A stretch of 64,000 nucleotides of DNA from an uncultured Clostridia bacterium (lineage in GTDB: Bacteria; Bacillota; Clostridia; TANB77; CAG-508), in NCBI GenBank assembly GCA_944387405.1, contig CALXET010000004.1, forward strand, positions 1 to 64,000. The letters run 5' to 3'. The translations under genes were made by a program, and so were the position numbers. The notes under the pieces were generated by a model. The model was not told where the DNA came from. It worked only from the letters and a program-made list of their open reading frames with translations, and searched no databases. Shown here one piece after another: positions 17,807 to 26,400 of the stretch (within the stretch, counting starts at the first letter, position 1; each line of letters starts with the position of its first letter).

Positions 17807-18184
17807 TTACTCATCTGTTCCTTCTTCTACTGTATTTTCAGACTCATCTGTGTTATTTTCTTCTGCCACATTATTAGTTGTATTATCTTCTACTGAACCT
17901 TCAGTAGTATTTGCATTATTTGTATCAGAATTTTCAACTTGATTTATAACAGATTCTGCTTTTCCTACAATAAACTGATATCCATTATCGAAAGCTACAT
18001 CTAAGCAAAATACTATAGCAGCTGTAATTAAAATCATACCGATAACAACGCTTGTATTATTAACAAGTTGTTTAGGTGTTGGCCAAACAACCTTTTTTAA
18101 TTCAGCTCTAAATTCTTTGAAAAAACCTTTACTATTATCTTTTCTTGTTTTTTCCTTTTTTGATCTTTTTGTATCTTTAGCCAT
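17807..18184 (-). CDS. secE: Preprotein translocase subunit SecE, with long acidic tail
   Basis: 125 residues. The conserved part is residues 20-72: FFKEFRAELKKVVWPTPKQL followed by the single membrane helix (about 45-65) of the SecYEG channel. Single-helix SecE proteins are normally 60-75 residues. Here about 50 extra residues, almost all Asn, Glu, Thr, Ser and Asp, follow the helix. By the usual topology this tail is extracytoplasmic. The location between rpmG and nusG is canonical. Confidence 0.95.
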   Translation of the reverse strand: MAKDTKRSKKEKTRKDNSKGFFKEFRAELKKVVWPTPKQLVNNTSVVIGMILITAAIVFCLDVAFDNGYQFIVGKAESVINQVENSDTNNANTTEGSVEDNTTNNVAEENNTDESENTVEEGTDE

Positions 18185-18209
18185 TTTAATTCCTCCTTAA
18201 AGGACTACA

Positions 18210-18374
18210 CTATTTTGTTTCTTTGTGTGTTGTACGTTTTTTACAGTATTTGCAGTATTTAACTATTTCTAATCTGTCTGTGTTGTTTCTTTTATTCTTA
18301 GATGTCATATAATTTCTTCTCTTGCATTCTGTACATTCTAATGTAATTGATTCTCTTGGTCCCTTTGCAGCCAT
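18210..18374 (-). CDS. rpmG: 50S ribosomal protein bL33 (zinc-ribbon form)
   Basis: 54 residues beginning [20 protein letters not shown]. Two CxxC pairs (Cys14/17 and Cys41/44) mark the zinc-binding form, and [18 protein letters not shown] is typical of L33. CGGAGGTG stands nine bases before the ATG. It is the first gene of the secE-nusG-ribosomal operon and lies 25 bases ahead of secE, the usual position in Firmicutes. Confidence 0.97.
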   Translation of the reverse strand: MAAKGPRESITLECTECKRRNYMTSKNKRNNTDRLEIVKYCKYCKKRTTHKETK

Positions 18375-18459
18375 TTACTACACCTCCGTTTACTTTTTGT
18401 GAAGCTTTTTTATATTATTTTTATAACGATGTGAGCATAAAAATTAATTATGCTATAAT

Positions 18460-18488
18460 ACTGTATCACAAAACGCAAACTATGTCAA
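18460..18488 (-). promoter_or_regulatory. Promoter of the rpmG-secE-nusG-rplKAJL operon
   Basis: On the minus strand a perfect TTGACA is followed after 17 bases by TACAGT with an upstream TG (extended -10). This gives an approximately 80-base leader before rpmG. Confidence 0.75.
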
Positions 18489-18768
18489 CATTTTCCGCAA
18501 TATATTTAGCATAAAAAATTCTTGTCCATTATCTTTTATTGCCCCCATTGTTTCTATCTATATTCTTATTACATCTACTATTATAAAATATACATCTATA
18601 TCTAGCATTTCTTAAAACATTCCTACTAACTATTCCAATTCCATATCTCAATCTTTAGTTTTAGATATTTTATCAAAAAAATAATATTTATCTTTATTTT
18701 TTTGTCAGTAAAACATGTCAGAAAATTAGTTTGCTATATATAGTTTTAATAAAATATAAATATAAAGT
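18489..18768. other. Gene-free spacer
   Basis: About 280 AT-rich bases lie between the ribosomal operon promoter and the terminator of the next gene. I see no frame with a ribosome binding site, no tRNA and no convincing stem. Confidence 0.5.
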
Positions 18769-18798
18769 AAAAAAGAGAAATCCTATTCAGGATTCTCT
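18769..18798 (-). terminator. Terminator overlapping the end of the 130-aa gene
   Basis: A stem of ten pairs with one bulge (18774-18784 with 18789-18798) contains the stop codon and is followed on the minus strand by a T-run. Confidence 0.75.
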
Positions 18799-19175
18799 GT
18801 TCCGAGCCAAGTAACCAATCTCCCCCCTTTATCCATTTCAACAATTTTTACTTTTCCAATAATGGAAGGAAATTCTATACTCGATTTCAAAGAATACATT
18901 CTCCCTTCAATCTGAGTACGATAATTCATAGAAATCTCATTAAGAACAACATAAAATTCAGATTCAGAAGAAGTTTTTATAACATCTCCATAAACTCCAA
19001 TATCCCTGTTTATACTCACTTTAATTTTGAGTTTATTGTCTTTGGAGAAAATATTCGCATCATATTTCTGTAATTCGTTAAGTATTTCCTTCTTTACAAA
19101 ATATCCATTTGAAAAAATAAAATATTTTTCTCTTATTCTCTTTGGTACAAAAATTGTTGTCGTTGTATAATACAT
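18783..19175 (-). CDS. Small hypothetical protein (130 aa) with regulated leader
   Basis: An unrecognised protein starting MYYTTTTIFVPKRIREKYF, with alternating strand-like segments (LKIKVSINRDIGVYG, EFYVVLNEISMNYRTQIEG) and an IIGKVKIVEMDKGG stretch near the end. It has no membrane segment and no Cys, and is probably a small cytoplasmic beta-rich protein. A clean GGAGG stands eight bases before the ATG. It is a single-gene unit with its own promoter, palindromic operator and a ~215-base leader. Its local base composition is visibly less AT-biased than that of its neighbours, which could mean transfer, though this is not proof. Confidence 0.8.
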   Translation of the reverse strand: MYYTTTTIFVPKRIREKYFIFSNGYFVKKEILNELQKYDANIFSKDNKLKIKVSINRDIGVYGDVIKTSSESEFYVVLNEISMNYRTQIEGRMYSLKSSIEFPSIIGKVKIVEMDKGGRLVTWLGTENPE

Positions 19176-19389
19176 AAGTTGCCTCCTGCGGGGTTACCGC
19201 TTCATTTTCAAAAGTTCAATTAACTAGAATATTAATATAAATCACAAAATGTGTGCGATGTTTCTTACGCCCCATATAGTAATATTCATTTTGTTAACCA
19301 TACATTTGAAAATCGCCCGTGTACATGTGCAAGCACTACAGTACTCACACTTGTAATAAGTATAGTACGACTCGCCGTACTATACTTAT
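19176..19389 (-). promoter_or_regulatory. Structured 5' leader of the 130-aa gene
   Basis: The leader holds a perfect 12-base hairpin (arms AAGTATAGTACG and CGTACTATACTT, six-base loop, about 19349-19378). Next come a GTGCTTGCAC palindrome near 19330 and, directly before the GGAGG site, a small GCGG/CCGC hairpin (19189-19201). No T-run follows the large hairpin, so it is not a terminator. The arrangement suggests mRNA-level control, but I match it to no known riboswitch. Confidence 0.5.
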
Positions 19390-19418
19390 AGTATAACATA
19401 TTATGTTAAATAGCGCAA
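19390..19418 (-). promoter_or_regulatory. Promoter with overlapping palindromic operator
   Basis: On the minus strand TTGCGC, 17 bases and TATACT form the promoter. A perfect 15-base palindrome, TAACATA-A-TATGTTA (19394-19408), occupies the spacer and touches the -10. This is the usual place for a repressor site. Confidence 0.6.
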
Positions 19419-19493
19419 ATTAAACAGAATTATGTTTTGAGTTTATTTAATAATTCTCTTACATATTTCATTGTCGACATATCGTAATACCAC

Positions 19494-19539
19494 AAAAGAA
19501 AAAGGAAGTTGTTTTTAATATAACTTCCTTTTTTCTTTT
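19494..19539 (-). terminator. Terminator of the response regulator gene
   Basis: Arms at 19494-19510 and 19522-19539 form a stem of about 17 pairs with T/C-rich sequence on both sides, immediately after the stop codon at 19547. Confidence 0.85.
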
Positions 19540-19546
19540 GTTTTAT

Positions 19547-20311
19547 TTAAGTCTTGTTTCCAACAACATAATAACCTACTCCTCTTTTAGTTATTAATAT
19601 TTTTGGATTTGCTTTATCTTTTTCTATTTTATCTCTAATTCTATTTACTGTAACATCTACTGTTCTTATTGCACCAACATAATCATCATATCCCCAAACC
19701 TTTTTAAGAAGCATTTCTCTTGTTACTACTTCTCCTGGTTGAGCTGCTAAATATTTTAGCACTTCAAATTCCTTTATTGTTAAATCAACTACTTCTCCCT
19801 TAACTCTCGCTTCTACCTTTTTAAGGTCTAATGTTAAATCTCCAACTACAACTAAATTTGTATCTTGTTCTTGAGTTTCTTGGGCATTATTTGAATTATT
19901 TGCATACTCTGGAGCAATCATCATTTCTGATTTTCTTAAATTTGCTTTAATTCTTGCCATAACTTCTCTTATTTTAAAAGGCTTAGTTATATAATCATCT
20001 GCTCCCATTTCTAGGCCAACAACTTTATCTAATTCTGTATCTTTAGCAGATATCATTAATATTGGTACATTTAAAGAATATCTGATTCTTTTACACACAC
20101 TTATTCCATCCATTTTTGGTAACATTACATCTAATAAAATTAAATCTGGTTTTTCTTTTAAAGCAATTTCCACTGCTTGAGCACCATCATAAGCTTGTAA
20201 TGTATTGTATCCTTCTTTTTGAAGATTATATACAAGTAGCTCCATTATACTTTCTTCGTCATCAACGACTAAAATTGTTTTTTTATTAAAGCCAAAATCT
20301 AATTCTTCCAC
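19547..20311 (-). CDS. OmpR/PhoB-family response regulator, WalR-like (orphan)
   Basis: 254 residues. The receiver domain has the acidic pair D17/D18, phospho-acceptor D61 (LILLDVMLPKMDG), S88 and K110 (DDYITKPF). After a Gln/Asn-rich linker (about 132-150), a winged-helix DNA-binding domain carries LTIKEFEVLKYLAAQPG, LLKKVWGYDDYVGAIRTVD and a KRGVGYYV wing. The pattern is closest to WalR/YycF and PhoP. No histidine kinase gene is adjacent on either side, so its partner must be encoded elsewhere. The start codon is GTG after AAAGGGG. A TTGTAG-17-TATAAA promoter (20356-20384) precedes it and a strong terminator follows. Confidence 0.93.
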   Translation of the reverse strand: MEELDFGFNKKTILVVDDEESIMELLVYNLQKEGYNTLQAYDGAQAVEIALKEKPDLILLDVMLPKMDGISVCKRIRYSLNVPILMISAKDTELDKVVGLEMGADDYITKPFKIREVMARIKANLRKSEMMIAPEYANNSNNAQETQEQDTNLVVVGDLTLDLKKVEARVKGEVVDLTIKEFEVLKYLAAQPGEVVTREMLLKKVWGYDDYVGAIRTVDVTVNRIRDKIEKDKANPKILITKRGVGYYVVGNKT

Positions 20312-20355
20312 TTAAGATACCCCTTTCTTCTATGACCATTATAATCGATACTTAA

Positions 20356-20384
20356 TTTATATCATAAATGAATTTTTTCTACAA
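20356..20384 (-). promoter_or_regulatory. Promoter of the response regulator gene
   Basis: On the minus strand TTGTAG, 17 bases and TATAAA with a TG one base upstream (extended -10), about 45 bases before the GTG start. Confidence 0.6.
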
Positions 20385-20402
20385 GCTATTTTTACATTTT
20401 TT

Positions 20403-23400
20403 TTACATTTCTATATCAATTGTAAAATCTCTGTTATTATCTAGTAATTCTATATAATCTTTTTCTGATAAAACCCCATTAATTTTAATAATCTTCTTAC
20501 TATTATTTTTAATATTTTTTATATTTATTCTATATATTGAATCTTTATAAAGATATCTTATCGAAAATTCATCCCAATCATCTGGAATGTTTGGATTTAT
20601 AAATAATTTATTTCCTTTAATTTTAAGTCCTAATATATTTTCTATTATAATCTTATAATACCAGCTTGCAGCTCCAGTATACCATGTCCATCCTCCTTTA
20701 GCATACATATCTTTATTAGTATAAACATCTCCAGCTAAAACATATGGTTCTACTTTATATTTTTTTATCAACTTATTATTATTTGAATGAAAAATTGGAT
20801 TTAACATATTAATCAACTCAAAAGCTTTATCATTATATCCTAGTTTTGAAAAAGCAAGGCAAGTCCATAAAACGCCATGAGTATATTGACCTCCATTTTC
20901 TCTTACTCCTTCTTTATATTTACTTATATATCCTGGATCATATTCTTCATCTCTAAATGGTGGTGTAAGTAGCTTTATTAATTTTTCATCTCTATCTACT
21001 AAATATTTTTCAACATTTTCCATAGCAACTTTTGTCTTTTCTTTTTCTCCCGCTTCTGATATTACACTAAAACTTTGCGAAATACTATCTATCATGCACT
21101 CTTTATTTCTTTTACTACCTATAATATCATTTGTATCTGTAACAGCTCTAATGTACCATTCTCCATCCCAGGCAAAATTATTTAGAGCCTCTTTTAAAAT
21201 TCCTTTTATTAATCTGTATCTTTTTATAAGATCTTCTCTATTTAGATTTTCAAGAATATTTTCAAATCTATTTAATATATCATACAAGAAAAATCCAAGC
21301 CAAATACTTTCTCCTCTTCCTTTTTCCCCTATATTACTAAATCCATCATTCCAATCTCCTGATCCTATTTTAGGAAGATTATTAGTTCCTAGGTTTATTC
21401 CTCTTTCTATCGATTTAATACAATGTTCAAAAAGTGTACCTTCCTTATTATACACATTATATTCCCTACATTTTTCGCTCTCATTGTCTTTTAATCTTTC
21501 ACCCTGAAGATATGGGATTTTTATATTTAATATCTCATAATCTTCTGTAAAATCAATATATTCTATAGTATCATATACAAGCCATAAAAAATCATCAGAG
21601 AACTTTGTTCTTACTCCTAGATTTGTTTTTTCGTGCCACCAGTGAAGAACATCACCCTCAATAAATTGATGACTTGCTGCCTTTATAATAAAATCTTTCA
21701 TATAATTAATATCTATATATTTTAATCCCAAAGTATCTTGTAGCTGGTCTCTATATCCAATTGCTCCACCAGATTGATAATATGCCGTTTTAGAATAAAT
21801 TCTTGATGTTAATATTTGATATATACACCACGAATTTATAAAAGTATTTAATTCTATAGATGGTGTATTAACTTGCAGTGAAGATAATTTTCTATTCCAA
21901 CTGTTTCTCACATCTTCTAATAAATTAATCTCTTTTTTCTTTTCAAATTTATAATCTGTTAAGTTTTCTGTTGTAATTAATAATACTATATCTTTACTCT
22001 CATAACTTTGAAGATTAATTTCATACTCTAAAACTACAGAGTTTGTCTTACAATAAAAATTATTATTTTCACTATTTAAATTTATATTTTCTATCTCATA
22101 ATTTTCTACAATTACTTTTGGTAAAATTATATTATTATCTTTTCCAAAAAATTTTGACTTATCAAAAAAGATATTATTTATTTTTTCACTAGATATTATA
22201 TTAACAGTCTTATCAAATTGATTTTTAAAAACATTTCTAAAACTAACACTTATAAACTTATCAGTACTAGATACTTTCTCATTATTTTCATTATTAAAAT
22301 TAAATTTATTACAATTATTAACTTGACAAATTACATTACTATTTGTTTTATCTATATCCTCTCCTAATACCGTATTTATATAATAGTATAATTTAAATTT
22401 TCTATTTTCAGAATTTAAATTTTTCAAACTAATTACTATATTTCTTTTTTCATTTTTAATATCAACAAATATATTTAAATTTTGGAGTAAATCATCACAA
22501 ACTTGCATAAAATTTGAGTAACCATGCCCATGTCTTACTATATAATCCATATTATTAGCAATTCTTGAAAATAAAGTCCAATATTTATTATTATCATTAT
22601 CCTTTATATAAAAAATTTCTGAAGGGACATCTACTATTGGATCATTATCCCATTTCGTAATCCTATTTAATCTACTATTTTCTGCCCAAGTGAATCCTCC
22701 TAAATTATCAGTAATAATAGTTCCAAACTTTTCATTACACAAAATATTTATCCATGGTCTTGTTACTTCATTTAATATACTTGATTTAAAAATATATTCT
22801 TTAGTATCTTTTGAAAATCCACCTATTCCATTAAAAAATAATAAAGACTCATTAACTATATCTGAATAACTTTTATCTGTTTCGTTTAATAATTCAACAT
22901 TTGAGTACTTATTTATACTTTTCTTTTCAAAATTATTATCATTAATGTAATAAGATTTATTTTCTATATCGTTTATATTTAATTTTAAACTTCCATATTT
23001 AATATCTAAACACAAACTAGATTTAAAATATAAAAGATCTAAATCATATTTATCTAAATCAAATTCATTAATAACAAATATCTTATTATTTAATAAATAC
23101 TCCATTTGAGCTTCCCTAATCGCTTGATATATTAAATCTTTTAAAACAAGTTCATAACTATTTTCTTCTCCGTTAATAATACATAAATCTATATTTATAT
23201 TTCTGATCATAAAAAATTCTAAAGCTTTTAATATTTCTTTTATTACATCTATATCGTCAATATTTTTAATATAAACTTCAAGAATTTTATTATCTCCTGA
23301 AATTCCAAATTTCCATAAATCGTTTATTAAATATTCTTTATCATATATTCTTTTTAATACATCATTTCTTTTAGGAATATCTTCAAACAAAATATGTCCT

Positions 23401-26400
23401 AGTAATTTTTGGTATACTTCTATCTTATCTCCATTTAACTGTAAATATTTTAACTCTTCTTCCGCTTTTGTTTTAAATAATTTAAATTCAGAATTTCTTT
23501 TTTCTTCATTATTATAATCATCTAATTGCTTAATAAGAGTTTCTTTATTTTCATTTACTGAAATAATAAAATCTATAATAACTTCTTCATTAAATCCTAT
23601 TTTTATTTTTTTATTAATTGCTATTATTGGATCTACAGTATCTTTTATTCTATTTTCATAATTATTAGAATTTCTAACTAGTTCTGGAACCCCAAGATTT
23701 TTCCTTCCTAAGAAAATTTCTTTATCTATTTCAAAATTAGTATCAGAAGAATTTTCTTTTTCATTTGTAAACATTTTTATTCCAAAATAATATTTAGAAT
23801 TTTCTTCATTTCTATCTTTTCTTCTTATTATGAAAATATCTTTTTCCCTAATATATTCAATATTTAAAAACATATTATTAAATACTGGATGTGCTATATC
23901 TTGTTTAATATTAGAAAATATACCTTCAATAACCCCTGTAACTTCAATCTCCGCTTCTAAATAATTAGAATTTCTTAATATAATTCTTCTAATTTCAGAC
24001 GGATTATCTGCGGCTAATACTAGTTTATATTCACTTTCAATTCCGTCATTTAAAGAAGTATATTCTATTTTAGATGACGAAAAAGCAACATCATATTCTT
24101 TATTATTTTTAAAATCGTTAAAATTATATTTTTTACTACTTGTATTCATTGTAGACCAGATATTATTTGTTTTTTCATTTTTTATATAAAACCCATTTTG
24201 ATTATTATAATCTGATTTTTCATAAAATCTATTTATTTGTATATCTTTATATTTACTATATCCTCTTCCGAAAATATCCATTACTAATGTATATTCGTCA
24301 CTAGAAATAACATTTACCCTATTATATTTTTCTGTACTTTTATATACAATTTTCTTATCGTAATATTCATTTATATATTTTTGTTTTTTAAATTTATCAT
24401 TAATATTTTTCGAAATCAAAATACTATTAGGCATTTTTTCTTGAAGCAAAATATCAGTACTTTCTATTTCTGGATTATTAAAAAATCTTTTATTCAAAAT
24501 TTTATTATTTAATATATTATTTATCGAATTTAAAATTAAACCTTGATGATGTGCCATATACGTTTTTACAACTTTATAATTCTCTCCTCGTTTTAATCTA
24601 GTTTTAGTAAAATCTACAGATTCAAAGAAACCATATTTTCCACGTGTTCCTAATTTCTCTAAAATCCTTAAGTTTTTTATAGATTCATTTTGCTTAAAAC
24701 AAAGTGATAAAAAAGTACTATATGGTGATACAACTAGTTCTTCTTCAAGTCCTCTTTTAAGTCCTAATCCTGGTATTCCAAAAGCTTTATATTGATAGTT
24801 CCCATTTAAATCTTTTACATTATATGCACTCTCAGAAATTCCCCATGGAACTTTTAATTTATCTGCATATTTTATTTGTGACATTATCATAAACTTACAT
24901 GATTCTTCTAGTAAACTTCCTTCATAAAAATTCATATTAATATTTGGCATTAAATATTCAAAAGCTGTTCCTGACCAAGATATTAATCCTTTATATCTAT
25001 TTGAAGTTGTAAGTGTCCTACTTAAATTTAACCAATGTTTTTCATCAATATCTTTTTTAGCTATTGCAATAAAGCTCGCTTGTCTAGCTTCAGATGCTAG
25101 GAAATCATAATATGAATCTGTAAGTTTCATAGATTCTACATCATAACCTATTGATAATAATTTATCATTTTTACTGTATAAAACAGAAAAATCTGTATCA
25201 TCTATCATTCTAGATACAATTCTGTATAATTTATTAGATATTTCTAAAATATTATTCAATTTCTCGTTAAATTTATTTTCATCTTTATTTTTCTTCTCTT
25301 CTAACACCACATTTTCTTTTATTTTTCCACTATTTATATCACTCAAAAAAATTTTTAAAACATATAAATATCCTACAAAATTTCCACTATCTACTGTCGA
25401 AATATATCTTGGAGTAAGTGGTTTTAATGTTCTTATATTATACCAATTATATAAATGACCATTCCATTTATCTAGTTTACTTACTGTTTCTATAATCTTA
25501 TTTAATAAAAATATACACTCTTCTAAACTTATATAATTTAAATCATATGCAGATATAGTAGACAAAATACTAAGTCCAATATTTGTAGATGATGTTCTAT
25601 AAACAATATCTTGTTTTCTACCTGCTTGATAATTATCAGTAATTAAATAATTATTTTCCTCATTCATATATTCATGAAAAAAATCCCATGTTTTTTTACC
25701 TATATCATATAAATATTCTCTATCTGCATCTTCTAAATCATATTTATCTATTTTTTTAGAATCATCAATACTAATATACCATGCTATAAATGGAGCAAAT
25801 ATCCACAAAGTTCCCACAATCTCTGCAAATGGATTTAAAAATCCAAATAAAATTATTCCCAAAATTAAATTTGGAAACATTAATTTATAATAAGTTTCAA
25901 TAGATGTATCATCTCTTTTTTCTGCATCTTCTGATGTAATCCATTCTAATAGCTTAACTTTTTTAATTAATCTATAAATAGTTTTAATAATAGCATTTAG
26001 TGAAACATAAGCAAATGTTGGTAGAAAAATAAAATTTAAAGATTGCTTTATAAATTCTCCTTTTATACCTGTAAAATCTGAAGAAAAATTTTTAGAAGCA
26101 TTAATTATTTCATTATTATTAGATTTTTTAAATATTATTTTATCAATTACTGAATAAAATACTGATAAAAATATAGAAATCAAATCTATAATCATAAGTA
26201 AAAAATTATCTTCTATAATTGCTATAAAAAATATTAATAATTCACTTATCGGTAAAATACTTCTTCTTAAGTTATCATATATTTTAAATTTACTAATTAA
26301 ATTTATATTATTTCTATCTCTTTTAAGCCATTTTAATAATTGCCAGTCTCCTCTTATCCACCTGTGCTCTCTTGAAACATATGAAGTAAATTTATACGGA

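Noticed and set aside
19176-19200. Cyclic-di-GMP (GEMM-type) riboswitch suggested by GCGGGGTTACCG on the plus strand
   Set aside because: The other conserved blocks of that class are absent, and the strand is antisense to the gene it would control.
19547-20311. Complete two-component system
   Set aside because: Neither neighbour is a histidine kinase; one is the glucan synthase and the other a small unknown protein.
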